NCBI RefSeq assembly: GCF_016595525.1
Contig: NZ_JAENII010000001.1
Coordinates: forward strand, 1 to 64,000
Direction: 5' to 3'
Length of the DNA stretch: 64,000 bases
Source: Haloferula rosea
Lineage (GTDB): Bacteria; Verrucomicrobiota; Verrucomicrobiia; Verrucomicrobiales; Akkermansiaceae
In this document: in pieces, positions 54,389 through 62,499 of the stretch
Position numbering within the stretch: the stretch's first letter is position 1
How the letters are laid out: every line of letters starts with the position of its first letter
Position numbers and translations under genes: made by a program
Notes under the pieces: generated by a model
What the model saw: only the letters and a program-made list of their open reading frames with translations
Told to the model about the DNA's origin: nothing
The model's database searches: none

Positions 54389-55039
54389 TCAGCCGGTCGG
54401 GGTGAAGCCCATGATGATGTCGAAGCGGGCGGCGAGCTCGTTGACTTTCGAACCTTTGACCGGGGTGAAGTCGACGATGACGGAAGCGCGTTGATTGGCG
54501 TCCTTGATGTTCTGGAGCAGGCCATCGCGGGCATTCTGTTTTTCGCCCTTGATGTAGCATTGGGTGGTCCACTTCTTTCGGCCTTTGATCTTCACGGCGA
54601 AGTGGATGTGCGGCGTTCGACCGGGATAGGAGACGGGCTTGATGGTGCGGAAATAGTATTCGCCTGTGGTGCCGGTCATGAAGCGACCGAAGCCCTGAAA
54701 GTTGGTGTCACGTGCGTTGTGGCGGTTGCTGCCCTTGTGAAGGTAGACGCCCTTCTGGTCGACCTGCCAAATCTCGACGAGGGCGTTTCGAATGGGCTTG
54801 CCCGCTGAGTCGAGGATTCGCCCGCTGAGATGGGTGATCTGGCCGAGAGCGGGGGTCAGGGCATCGTTGATGACGATCAGGTCGTTGTCGGTATCCAGCG
54901 GGAGATCGACGGGATAGAAGGGGCCTTCGGTCTGGCGGGGTGTCTGGAGGAGGGCTTCGGCGTAGGCACCGGGGACCCAGAGGCCCGCGGCTGTCGCGGT
55001 GAAGCCACGTAAAAACCTCCGCCTTTCAATCGAGCTCAT
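54389..55039 (-). CDS. Tat-exported intradiol ring-cleavage dioxygenase
   Basis: A 216-residue protein that begins with a twin-arginine signal (RRRFLRG, residues 6-12). The non-haem Fe(III) ligands expected from protocatechuate 3,4-dioxygenase are all present: Y99 (in GVY), Y138 (in VSYPG), H144 and H146 (in PHIHF). It would cleave catechol-type rings outside the cytoplasm. Bacterial intradiol enzymes are normally cytoplasmic, but Tat-exported versions are known in Planctomycetota and Verrucomicrobiota. The aromatic substrate is unknown. Convergent with the paralogue-2 gene, 16 bases away. Confidence 0.9.
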   Translation of the reverse strand: MSSIERRRFLRGFTATAAGLWVPGAYAEALLQTPRQTEGPFYPVDLPLDTDNDLIVINDALTPALGQITHLSGRILDSAGKPIRNALVEIWQVDQKGVYLHKGSNRHNARDTNFQGFGRFMTGTTGEYYFRTIKPVSYPGRTPHIHFAVKIKGRKKWTTQCYIKGEKQNARDGLLQNIKDANQRASVIVDFTPVKGSKVNELAARFDIIMGFTPTG

Positions 55040-55101
55040 GGAGATGGAACTCCGCCCGGACGTGGTTTTGTCTGTGAAAACGGAAGGAGGGCGTTGCCAG
55101 A

Positions 55102-56154
55102 TCAGTCGCTGTTCGACAGGCGGATGAATTCGCGAGGGGCGCCGGATGGGGCGATCGTCACGGTGCCGGTCGAGCCGGCCGGGATGGGGTTGCTGCCGAT
55201 GGAGAGACGTCCGGTATCGATGTCGTCCCAACTGCCAAGGGTGCTGGAGGTCTCCGCCACGAGCGGTGCGGCCGTTCCCCCATTGGGCAGGAGAATTTCG
55301 AATCCACCGGGAACGAGCTCGGATGGACGGGGAAGGGATGGGGAGGCATCGGTGACGCCGTCGTAGCCCAGCGCCCATGCGATGCCGTTGCGAACCCCGT
55401 CGCCGTTGTTGTCATCGTCGGCGGGTGCTCCGGGAATCGAGTTCTCAATGGTCCAGGCGATGTATTCGCTGAGGGGGACTTCCGCGGAGCCTTCGAGCTT
55501 GATGGTTCCCACGGCGCGAATGGTGACTTCCTGACCATCGGTTACCGTGACTTCGGTGATGTCCACGGGGATGGTGACTTCAACGTCGAAGTTCTTGGTC
55601 AGTGCATTGGCACTCGTCTCGGTGAGGGTGATCGTTCCCTCTCCGCTTCCGCTTCCGGTGAAACTCTCGGTGGGCGTGAAGCTGATGTTGATGGGAATGG
55701 TTCCCACGATGAGGGCGGAGATCGATCCAGCTGCCTGTCCTTGATCGATGGTGAACTGGTGGAGCGTCGCATCGAATTTGCCAGTGGCAGGATCGACGGG
55801 TGCGGGGGGATTCGGAGTGCTGACGGTTCCGCCGAGGTTGGTCAGGTTGACGGTGTAGCTTCCGACGAAAATGGTCCGCCCGCTGAAGGTGGTATCCGTT
55901 CCCTCAATACGCCCACCCGTCAGGGAAAACTCCTGTGTGGTGCCGGCGGCTGGGTCCACGTCCAGAGTGGCCATGATGGGTTGGCCGGGCACGCTGGTGA
56001 GGGTCGATGTCGCGGTGTCGGCGGGGAGCACCGGGGGATTGATCGTCAGGGCCAGTTCGTTGAATCCGGATTCTTCCGACAGCGTCAATGGCGTCGTGAC
56101 CGGGATCGCGACGAGAGGGCAGGTGGTGAGTGCGAGGAGGAGGGGGGCGCGCAT
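55102..56154 (-). CDS. Secreted protein with a C-terminal acidic linker domain
   Basis: A 350-residue exported protein. A signal peptide (MRAPLLLALTTCPLVAIP) is followed by a beta-rich region of Thr/Ser/Gly-rich strands (about 20-230), and then a linker ADDDNNGDGVRNGIAWALGY that resembles calcium-binding, thrombospondin-3-like segments found in many verrucomicrobial secreted proteins. The C-terminal 90 residues form a conserved beta domain. No enzyme motif is seen. A short gap (62 bases) separates it from the dioxygenase gene on the same strand. Confidence 0.8.
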   Translation of the reverse strand: MRAPLLLALTTCPLVAIPVTTPLTLSEESGFNELALTINPPVLPADTATSTLTSVPGQPIMATLDVDPAAGTTQEFSLTGGRIEGTDTTFSGRTIFVGSYTVNLTNLGGTVSTPNPPAPVDPATGKFDATLHQFTIDQGQAAGSISALIVGTIPINISFTPTESFTGSGSGEGTITLTETSANALTKNFDVEVTIPVDITEVTVTDGQEVTIRAVGTIKLEGSAEVPLSEYIAWTIENSIPGAPADDDNNGDGVRNGIAWALGYDGVTDASPSLPRPSELVPGGFEILLPNGGTAAPLVAETSSTLGSWDDIDTGRLSIGSNPIPAGSTGTVTIAPSGAPREFIRLSNSD

Positions 56155-56208
56155 GGGGGGCGGATATTCAGGGTTGGGGCGGCACGAACGAAGGCTCCCG
56201 AACGGGTC

Positions 56209-56628
56209 CTACGGGTTCAGCCAGTGGTTCAAGATCTCGACGGCTGCGGCCTGGTCAATAATGGCTTTCTGCTTTTTTGCGTTCCGGCCTGCTTCGCGCA
56301 GCTTGTGGGCCGCATCGACGGTGGTCATGGACTCGTCAACGTATTCCAAGGGGAGCCCGGGCAGGCGCTTCTTCAGTTTGTTGGCGAAGTGGCGGACCTT
56401 CAGGGAGGCGGGGCCTTCTTCGCCGTCGAGATTCAGAGGCAGGCCGACGACGAGGATCTTGATCCCGCGGTCTTCCACCAGCGCGGCGATCCGTTCGATC
56501 GGGTCGACCTTGCGGACGTCGATGGTTTCGACCGGATGGGCGAGGATGCCCAGTGGATCGGTGGCGGCGATGCCGAATCGCGCATCGCCGTAGTCGATGC
56601 CCAAGGCCGGGTGAAGGTCGGGGTTCAC
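56209..56628 (-). CDS. ruvX: Putative pre-16S rRNA nuclease / Holliday junction resolvase (YqgF/RuvX)
   Basis: A 139-residue RNase-H-fold protein. GIDYGDARFGIAAT near the N-terminus supplies the first catalytic aspartate (D12), VVGLPLNLDGEEGP is the central motif, and YVDESMTT carries the acidic residue pair (E and D). Family members mature the 5' end of 16S rRNA in E. coli and resemble Holliday junction resolvases. It ends the minus-strand unit that includes the guanylyltransferase 18 bases away. Confidence 0.95.
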   Translation of the reverse strand: MNPDLHPALGIDYGDARFGIAATDPLGILAHPVETIDVRKVDPIERIAALVEDRGIKILVVGLPLNLDGEEGPASLKVRHFANKLKKRLPGLPLEYVDESMTTVDAAHKLREAGRNAKKQKAIIDQAAAVEILNHWLNP

Positions 56629-56646
56629 TGGGGTTCTCCAGGGGGG

Positions 56647-57720
56647 CTAGAGCAGTTCTTCAGGCAGGTGCGCGGACAGCTTCTTGATGGCATCCGCCTG
56701 GTGACGGTTGGCGATGAGCAGGGCATCATCGGTCTGCACGACGATGAGATCATCGACGCCGAGCAGGGCCACGTGGCTTCCCTTGCGTGCGTTGAAGACG
56801 ATGTTGTGATCGGAGTCGATCTGTGAAACGGGGCTGTTGACCTGGTTGTCATCGCCTACGGTGTCGAGGTACTTGGCGACCGAGATCCACGATCCCACAT
56901 CATCCCAGTCGAAGGATGCTTCGATGTTCATGACGCGGTCGGCCTTTTCCATGAGGGCGTAGTCGATCGAGATCGGGGTGAGTCCCGGGAACCGCTCGGT
57001 GACGGTGGTGTCCAAGTCGGATGAATCTCGAAGTTCACCGATGAAGTCGGCGAGCTCGGGGCTGTGGGTGGCAAGCTGGGAGGTGACGGTCGGGATGGAC
57101 CAGACGAACATCCCGGCATTCCAGCAGAATCCTCCCTGGGCGAGGTATTCCTCGGCTTGCTCGGTGCTTGGCTTTTCGCGGAAACGGGTCACCTCGGCAG
57201 GCGGGTGGGTGCACTCCAGGCCGTCGATCTCCGAAGCTACACCGCGCTCGATGTAGCCGTAGGACGGGCATGGCCATGTCGGCTTGATCCCGATGGTGAC
57301 GAGACCGTCGGACTTCTCGGCGGTGGCGATGGCGTCGCGCATGACCGAGTGGTAGGCCTCCGTGTCCTGAATCAACTGATCCGCGGGAAGCACCAGCATG
57401 GTGGCCTCCGGGTCGCGTGCGGCGACCAGGCCGATACCGAGTGCGACGGCGGGGGCGGTGTCACGCTTGGCGGGCTCCGCGTAGATGTTTTCGGCTGGCA
57501 GCATCGAGGCAACCTCGCGCACGGCCTCCACCTGGAGTGAGTTGGTGAGGATGAGGATGTTTTCAACCGGGACGAGCCCTTCGAGACGCGAGATGGTCTG
57601 CTCCAGAAGGGTGTCGGTGCCGAACAAATTGAGAAGTTGCTTGGGGCGGGCATTCCGGCTGAGGGGCCAGAATCGGGTGCCGGATCCGCCGGCGAGGATG
57701 AGTGCGTAGGTCGAGGGCAT
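56647..57720 (-). CDS. manC: Mannose-1-phosphate guanylyltransferase
   Basis: A 357-residue nucleotidyltransferase that makes GDP-mannose from mannose-1-phosphate and GTP. The pyrophosphorylase signature GGSGTRFWPLSRNARPKQ is at 11-28; LVLPADQLI and FREKPSTEQAEEYL follow. It lacks the C-terminal isomerase domain of bifunctional ManC, so it is a monofunctional type. GDP-mannose could feed the polysaccharide operon at 45-50 kb. It lies just upstream of ruvX on the same strand. Confidence 0.93.
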   Translation of the reverse strand: MPSTYALILAGGSGTRFWPLSRNARPKQLLNLFGTDTLLEQTISRLEGLVPVENILILTNSLQVEAVREVASMLPAENIYAEPAKRDTAPAVALGIGLVAARDPEATMLVLPADQLIQDTEAYHSVMRDAIATAEKSDGLVTIGIKPTWPCPSYGYIERGVASEIDGLECTHPPAEVTRFREKPSTEQAEEYLAQGGFCWNAGMFVWSIPTVTSQLATHSPELADFIGELRDSSDLDTTVTERFPGLTPISIDYALMEKADRVMNIEASFDWDDVGSWISVAKYLDTVGDDNQVNSPVSQIDSDHNIVFNARKGSHVALLGVDDLIVVQTDDALLIANRHQADAIKKLSAHLPEELL

Positions 57721-57823
57721 GAGTCGTTCGGTAATCTGTCGGCGACTGTAGGGGGTGGGGCGTGGGCGAAAAGCCCGAATCGGTGACGGATGGGGGGGCA
57801 AATGCCTGTCGGCATGGTCCGGA

Positions 57824-59353
57824 TTACCAGTGGTCGTGCAGATCTTGTCGGCTGCGGCGTCGCTCCGCCCGGTGCTGGATCTGGCGGAGTTGCTTCGGGG
57901 TGAGTTCCTTTTCGCGGCTCAGCCACGGTTTCGGCACGTCGCCGGCCATCAGGCAGCCGAGGGGTTGGATCTCGGTGACGATCTCCGCCAACCCGAAGCG
58001 GGCGATCTGGGCTTTCACCGACTCGGCGTTCTTGTAGGCGATGGGGGTTTCGCCGAGGTCGGGTTTGCCGCAGAACCAGCGCACGTCGATTCCATCCGTG
58101 CTGCTCTCGATGGCATGACGCCGTGCTGCTTCATCCCGGAAGCGCTTCCTCAGGGCGGTGCGCGACACGTTCCGGCCTGCGCCGTGGGGGGCGAAGGAGA
58201 GGAACTCGTCCTGATCCGCCCCGAGGACGAGGAGGATGGGCTCGGCCATGTTCAGCGGGATGAGGCCGAGCTGTGGGCGGCCGTCGGGATCCTTCCATGC
58301 CGGCGTGGCTCCCTTGCCGTGATAGAACATGTCGCCGCGTTTCCAGACGAAGTTGTGTTCGTTGCCCACTTCGGCCACGGAGCTTCCGCCGATCCGTGCA
58401 AGGAAACGCCGGTGGATGGCGCGGTGGTTTGCCTTGGTCCATCGAGCGACGTATTGGAGTGCGTCCCAGTAGTCCCTGCCTTCCGGTGAGTCGGCATCGA
58501 TCCACGCGGCGGCGTCGGGGATGGGTTGGCCCTTGTGGCCGACGTGTTTCATGGCCACGGCCTGGCCGCGTTTGAAGACGTGGGCGCCGAGGCTGCGTGA
58601 ACCATGATGGGTGACGAGGACGCGATACTTCTTTGTCGAAAGCCGAGCCGCCAACTCATCGTGGCGGGCCAGCCGAAGCAGCGCGATCATGGCCGGGGTA
58701 ACTTCGGTTTCACCAAGGAAGGCGAAGTGATTGCCGTCGCCCTGGTCGGCGATGTGCGCATGGGCACGGTCCCTCATGCCGTAGAGAAAGCGGTTGCTCC
58801 AGACGTTCTCGTCGAGCACGGGATCGTGGACGAGGTCGTCGAGATGTCGGTGTCCCGGCCCGAAGCGGGTGGATCCCGTGAGGGCATCGAGTTCCTTCGC
58901 GACGCTACTGCGTTCCTCGTAGAACGTGGCGAACATCGAGCAGCAGATGTCGGAGGAGTGGGCGGAGGGGATGATGGCGTTCTCGACGGCAATGGCGCCG
59001 CCGACCGGCATGCCGGCCTTGATGGGGCCGGTCGGGCAGGCATCGGGCATGATGGCACCCCTCGCGATGACGGGAGTCCTGAGTAGCTCGCTCATGCTCT
59101 TCCTGACCTTGGCGAGGTTGGCCTTCTCATCCTTGCCTGTGGCCTCGATGGCTTCGGCGCAGCCGACCGGCTTCGTCCGCATCGCGGCCTTCGGTGGTGG
59201 CGGCGCGAAGTCACGCTTGAGCAGCTTGAGGGCATACTTCTTGTCCGAGATCCCGCGGGCTTCGTATTCGTCGATCTTCTCGAGCATGAGTTTGAACGCG
59301 GGACCGGGTTCGTAGCCGGCGGCGATCAGGTCATCTGAGGTGAGTGGTTTCAT
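57824..59353 (-). CDS. RtcB-family RNA ligase
   Basis: A 509-residue RtcB-family protein. The metal-binding block reads DICCSM (D135, C138), where canonical RtcB has DIGCGM; GDGNHF, THHGSRSLG and HGAGRNVSR provide the remaining histidines, including the one that becomes guanylylated. RtcB joins 2',3'-cyclic phosphate and 5'-OH ends with GTP. About 100 N-terminal residues (to PPPPKAAMRTKP) extend before the core. No rtcA or archease gene is adjacent. Whether the DICCSM change alters metal choice cannot be told from sequence. Confidence 0.9.
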   Translation of the reverse strand: MKPLTSDDLIAAGYEPGPAFKLMLEKIDEYEARGISDKKYALKLLKRDFAPPPPKAAMRTKPVGCAEAIEATGKDEKANLAKVRKSMSELLRTPVIARGAIMPDACPTGPIKAGMPVGGAIAVENAIIPSAHSSDICCSMFATFYEERSSVAKELDALTGSTRFGPGHRHLDDLVHDPVLDENVWSNRFLYGMRDRAHAHIADQGDGNHFAFLGETEVTPAMIALLRLARHDELAARLSTKKYRVLVTHHGSRSLGAHVFKRGQAVAMKHVGHKGQPIPDAAAWIDADSPEGRDYWDALQYVARWTKANHRAIHRRFLARIGGSSVAEVGNEHNFVWKRGDMFYHGKGATPAWKDPDGRPQLGLIPLNMAEPILLVLGADQDEFLSFAPHGAGRNVSRTALRKRFRDEAARRHAIESSTDGIDVRWFCGKPDLGETPIAYKNAESVKAQIARFGLAEIVTEIQPLGCLMAGDVPKPWLSREKELTPKQLRQIQHRAERRRSRQDLHDHW

Positions 59354-59388
59354 GGTGGTGGGATTGCAGGGAGCTAACCTGATGGGGG

Positions 59389-59940
59389 CTATTTCGGGTG
59401 GACGGCCATCCAGTCGTCGTCGATCAGGCCGTAGTTGACCCGGTCGAAGAGTTGATTGCCGCGTTGGGCACCCAGTCGTTGGGTGCCCTCATGGGTGAGG
59501 CCTGCCTTCTGCATGACCCGACCTGAGGCCGGATTGTGGGCAAAATGGCAGGCCCCGATGCGCCGAAGTCCGAGGTCTTCGAATCCAAGGCGCAGGACGG
59601 CTTGCAGGGCTTCGGTGGCGTAGCCATTTCCCCAGAAGGGAACGCCCAGCCAGTAGCCGAACTCAGCCATGGGTGCGGTTTCGTTTCGGTGAAGACCGAT
59701 GCATCCGATCAGCTCTCCGGTGTCACGCAGGGTGATCGCGAAGACCTGATGGGGGTGATCGTCGTCGTAGGTGAGGAGGCGGTCGATCCAGTCGATCGCT
59801 TCGGTATGGGCATAGGGGTGGGGGATGAGGGTGGTCATTTCGGCCACCCGGTGGTCGCTCACCCAGTGGGTGACGGCTTCGGCGTCGTCCCTTCGGAAAG
59901 GGCGGAGCGTCAGGCGCTCCGTGTGTAGAATTCGCTTCAT
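59389..59940 (-). CDS. GNAT N-acetyltransferase (RimJ/RimL type)
   Basis: A 183-residue GNAT enzyme of the ribosomal-protein-alanine type. LHTERLTLRPFRRDDAEAV starts the fold, GYWLGVPFWGNGYATEAL holds the acetyl-CoA pyrophosphate-binding region, and ACHFAHNPASGRVMQKAGL is the typical end motif. The acceptor may be a protein N-terminus or a small molecule. It lies 35 bases downstream of no gene on its strand except the HNH gene further up (54 bases). Confidence 0.9.
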   Translation of the reverse strand: MKRILHTERLTLRPFRRDDAEAVTHWVSDHRVAEMTTLIPHPYAHTEAIDWIDRLLTYDDDHPHQVFAITLRDTGELIGCIGLHRNETAPMAEFGYWLGVPFWGNGYATEALQAVLRLGFEDLGLRRIGACHFAHNPASGRVMQKAGLTHEGTQRLGAQRGNQLFDRVNYGLIDDDWMAVHPK

Positions 59941-59994
59941 GATGGGATGGAGGGTAGGGAGGGGAGACCTTTGTCTCCCCTCCCGGTGCTTGGT

Positions 59995-60573
59995 TCAGAT
60001 GAAGTGCTCCCAGTCCTTGATGCCCCAGGAGTTCCGGATCCGCGCGGTGGCGGGCACGGGCATGGGGGTTCTGGGGACGGAGAGCAGGCGGAGGCCGGCT
60101 TCTTCGGGGGTGAGGGACCCTTTGCGGGTGTTCACCTTCCGGTCGGCGAGGACGCAGTTCTCCCAGCAGTCCTGTCCGCCCCGCGAACGGGGCAGGATGT
60201 GGTCGATGTTCGCTTCGTCGGGCCGGAGTTCCCTGCCGCTGTACTGGCAGCGCCCGCCGTCGCGTTCCCACAGGCCGCGGAACCCGAAGACGGGTCGGAC
60301 CATGGGGACCCGGGCGTAGCGGGTGAGTACGATGACTGTAGGAATCCGGACCCTGCCATGGGGAGTTCCGATGGCGGGCGCGGTCGCGGGAATATCAAGT
60401 TCACGCCAGTCCTCCCAATCGAAGGGTTGGACGGAGGTGTCGTCGATACGCAGGGCCCGTGCGCTGCCGGTGGCGAGATGGCCGAAGGCATCGACAGGGG
60501 TGATGGCATCGATGGCGAGCCAGTGACGGTTCAGGACGAGAACGGTGGAACGATGGAGGATGGGGACGGTCAT
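59995..60573 (-). CDS. HNH endonuclease
   Basis: A 192-residue protein with an HNH core: DGGRCQYSGRELRPDEANI, then DHILPRSRGGQ and WENCVLADRKVNTRKG. The conserved His, Asn and His are in place, but the zinc-knuckle cysteines are partly replaced (CQYSG, and ADRKVN), as in the HNH subfamily common in Bacteroidota and Planctomycetota. The 85-residue N-terminal part is not recognised. It starts 16 bases after the tRNA-His gene on the same strand and may be read from the tRNA promoter. Confidence 0.88.
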   Translation of the reverse strand: MTVPILHRSTVLVLNRHWLAIDAITPVDAFGHLATGSARALRIDDTSVQPFDWEDWRELDIPATAPAIGTPHGRVRIPTVIVLTRYARVPMVRPVFGFRGLWERDGGRCQYSGRELRPDEANIDHILPRSRGGQDCWENCVLADRKVNTRKGSLTPEEAGLRLLSVPRTPMPVPATARIRNSWGIKDWEHFI

Positions 60574-60589
60574 GGGGTGGGTGTGGAGT

Positions 60590-60664
60590 TGGGGTGACCT
60601 ACCGGATTCGAACCGGTGCCGCCGCGCTCACAACGCGGGGTGCTGCCGCTACACCAAGGTCACC
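60590..60664 (-). tRNA. tRNA-His (anticodon GTG)
   Basis: A full cloverleaf on the minus strand. The acceptor stem pairs seven bases perfectly; the anticodon stem CCGCG/CGCGG holds the loop TTGTGAG with anticodon GTG; the T arm is ACCGG/CCGGT with loop TTCGAAT. An extra 5' G (position -1, at 60664) faces C73, the identity element of histidine tRNA. The terminal CCA is encoded (60590-60592). Confidence 0.97.
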
Positions 60665-60710
60665 ATGGAGTGGGATGATTGCTTCGAGGGCGCAGCTCTC
60701 CCGTGACATG

Positions 60711-60724
60711 AAAGATATATCTTT
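60711..60724. promoter_or_regulatory. Palindrome AAAGATATATCTTT upstream of tRNA-His
   Basis: A perfect 14-base AT-rich palindrome lies 46 bases upstream of the tRNA 5' end. It could hold promoter or binding-site function for the minus strand, but its AT richness makes chance more likely than for a GC-rich palindrome. The bases from 60665 to 60886 otherwise contain no convincing gene. Confidence 0.35.
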
Positions 60725-60886
60725 CCTGATTCAGGATGGATATATGGTTCGAGTCCTTGTCGGGTGCCGTCCGCCCTCCGGGCGGAGGTGGATCAAGAAT
60801 GACGAGTGTGAGTTTTCAGTGGATTGGCCGCGTGGGCCGACGGGAAGATTGAGGGTGGGAGATTTCGAGTGGTGGGTTCGGGATGC

Positions 60887-60919
60887 AAAAAAGCCCTGAT
60901 TCCGAGGTGGAAGCAGGGC
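60887..60919 (-). terminator. Intrinsic terminator of the small gene at 60952-61116
   Basis: On the minus strand GCCCTGCTTCC pairs with GGAATCAGGGC (one mismatch) around a five-base loop and is followed by six T. It begins 32 bases past the stop codon of the 54-residue gene and has the same orientation. Confidence 0.85.
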
Positions 60920-60951
60920 GGCTTGGTGGAGTGTCCTAAGCGATTGTCCGG

Positions 60952-61116
60952 TCAGTGGACTGACCTGGCCCTGTTTCCGTGGAGTTCCGGATGCATTTCG
61001 AGAATGTAGCCCGAATCTTTCGGGGTCTCGAATCCGCATGAATCCCAGCAGCGCACGCATCCCAGACCGATGGAGAATCGGGTGGTCGTGCTGATGTTGG
61101 ATTGCGGTTGGGTCAT
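60952..61116 (-). CDS. 54-residue small protein with a Cys-rich core
   Basis: A 54-residue open frame on the minus strand, beginning MTQPQSNISTTTRFSIGLGC and holding the core VRCWDSCGFETPKDSGYILE, with three cysteines in a nine-residue span (C20, C23, C27). It is followed by an intrinsic terminator in the same orientation and preceded at 61141-61169 by a TTGACT / TATCCA pair with 17-base spacing. No family is recognised; the cysteines could bind metal or form a disulfide. The transcription signals, not homology, support the call. Confidence 0.6.
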   Translation of the reverse strand: MTQPQSNISTTTRFSIGLGCVRCWDSCGFETPKDSGYILEMHPELHGNRARSVH

Positions 61117-61473
61117 CGGATTGGAAGTTGGGTGGGGCGGTGGATAGGAGGTTTGTGGAGATGAGTCAAGTTGTGATTATATCTTTTCCTGAGATAGTGT
61201 TATCATGATGGATTGATATGAGTCCCGGGATGGTGCCTCCATCATTGGTGGCTTGACTCGCGCCGACGCATGCTCTTGTTTGGCCGCGCTTCACTCAATG
61301 TTGAGAGCCATGCGTGTCTTCCTGATTCATTTCTCCCGGCCGTCGTCCCATCCCTGAAGGGGTGGGGATGTGCCGTTGAGTGACCGCCGCGATGGCGGTC
61401 GAGGAAATGAACTTTTGAAAAGCCGCGGAACGATCGCGCCCACAGGACGGGCCCGGCACCGCGCAAGATAACA
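61117..61473. other. Intergenic region with candidate promoter and hairpin
   Basis: No convincing gene. A TTGACT (61164-61169) and TATCCA (61141-61146) pair on the minus strand, spaced by 17 bases, could drive the small gene; a TATAAT lies at 61176-61181 on the same strand. A seven-pair hairpin GACCGCC/GGCGGTC is at 61382-61400, 73 bases before the next gene, in what would be its leader. The region is more AT-rich than its surroundings near 61165-61220. Confidence 0.5.
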
Positions 61474-62379
61474 ATGAAACTTCACGAAGTGGAGGAGGTG
61501 CGTGCCTGCCTGTCGAAGGGGCGGACACTCTTCTCCTATGGAAAAGACTGGTATGCCGTCGAGTTGCTGAAGCTGTGCGTGCGCGGCGAGACCTCGGTGG
61601 CAGATCTGAAGCAGTCCGCATTCGGCAGGCTGTTCGACAAACAACGGGTCCGGCAATGGTTCGGGTCCCTCGGCAAGACGAAGGTATCCAGGGAGGATCT
61701 GGAATTGCTGTGGCCGGAGGAATGGGAGAGCTATCGATTGAAGCTGGATGCATTCGACGGCTGGACCCAAACGAGCCGGAAGGGCGACCAGGCCTGGAAT
61801 CTGGTCCTGCAGCTGAACCTCAATGAGGCCGATGCGCGGCTGATGGATGCCCAGTTCGAGGACAGGAGTGATGATCCCTTTGAATGGGCCTGTCATCCGG
61901 TTCACGAGGGTCGTCACCGCACGCTGGCTTGGGCGAGGATCGATCTCGATTGGGAATCCGGCGAAGCGCTGATCGAAGAGGTGCAGAATGACCGCCTGAG
62001 GGAGGTGAAACTGCTTCTTGATCGCGCCCGCAGCCTGGAGCTTGAGGAGGTCGATCGATGGGGTGTCACGGTGAAGACCAGCTTTCTCGAGCACTACTGG
62101 GAGAAACGCCTGCGGCTCTCCCGGGCGGTCTGGGATGAAGCGATGGTGTGTGCGACGATTCGGTTCATCGTGGGAGAGCTGGGGTTGCGCAGGGTGTTCT
62201 TCCACACTCCGGAAAGTGGCAGGACCTACAAGGACTACGGGTATTCAGAGCCTCCAAGGTCGGTCTATACCGATCTGCCGAAGAAGTTCTGCTTCAAGCG
62301 GGTGGCCGAGATGCCTGAGTTCCTGCGCCGTCGCTTCAAGAAGCGTCCGCAGGTCGACTTCCAGCTGCTTGAGTTCTAA
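61474..62379 (+). CDS. Unrecognised 301-residue protein with an EVQND motif
   Basis: A 301-residue soluble protein of no family that I recognise with confidence. The C-terminal half holds GEALIEEVQNDRLREVKLL, then WDEAMVCATIRFIVGELGLR, VFFHTPESG and SVYTDLPKKFCFKR. This order is similar to the EIQSDW-containing domains in large polyvalent phage and plasmid proteins (EIQSD, then WHELALKRM, then ATTG), but the resemblance is distant. The N-terminal 80 residues look helical (LKLCVRGETSVADLKQSAFG). Its start lacks a Shine-Dalgarno sequence. Neighbours give no clear role. Confidence 0.75.
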   Translation: MKLHEVEEVRACLSKGRTLFSYGKDWYAVELLKLCVRGETSVADLKQSAFGRLFDKQRVRQWFGSLGKTKVSREDLELLWPEEWESYRLKLDAFDGWTQTSRKGDQAWNLVLQLNLNEADARLMDAQFEDRSDDPFEWACHPVHEGRHRTLAWARIDLDWESGEALIEEVQNDRLREVKLLLDRARSLELEEVDRWGVTVKTSFLEHYWEKRLRLSRAVWDEAMVCATIRFIVGELGLRRVFFHTPESGRTYKDYGYSEPPRSVYTDLPKKFCFKRVAEMPEFLRRRFKKRPQVDFQLLEF

Positions 62380-62393
62380 CAGTGCGTCGCTAT

Positions 62394-62411
62394 CGGGCAT
62401 GATGATGCCCG
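62394..62411. other. Short hairpin between the unknown gene and menD
   Basis: CGGGCAT and ATGCCCG close a GATG loop, 15 bases after the preceding stop codon. No T-run follows, so it may be a weak or factor-assisted terminator. Confidence 0.4.
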
Positions 62412-62499
62412 GCAGCGTCCGTTTCGTGGCTGGGATTGATCCGGTGGGGCGGGTGTCGTCCCCCTTGCGGTTGTCGAGGTGGTGGGCTAGAACCGCGCT

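Noticed and set aside
60708-60899. A 63-codon plus-strand frame between tRNA-His and the small gene
   Set aside because: It has no ribosome site, ends inside the minus-strand terminator, uses codons unlike its neighbours and contains a GC hairpin (CCGCCC/GGGCGG). The minus-strand gene explains the transcription signals better.
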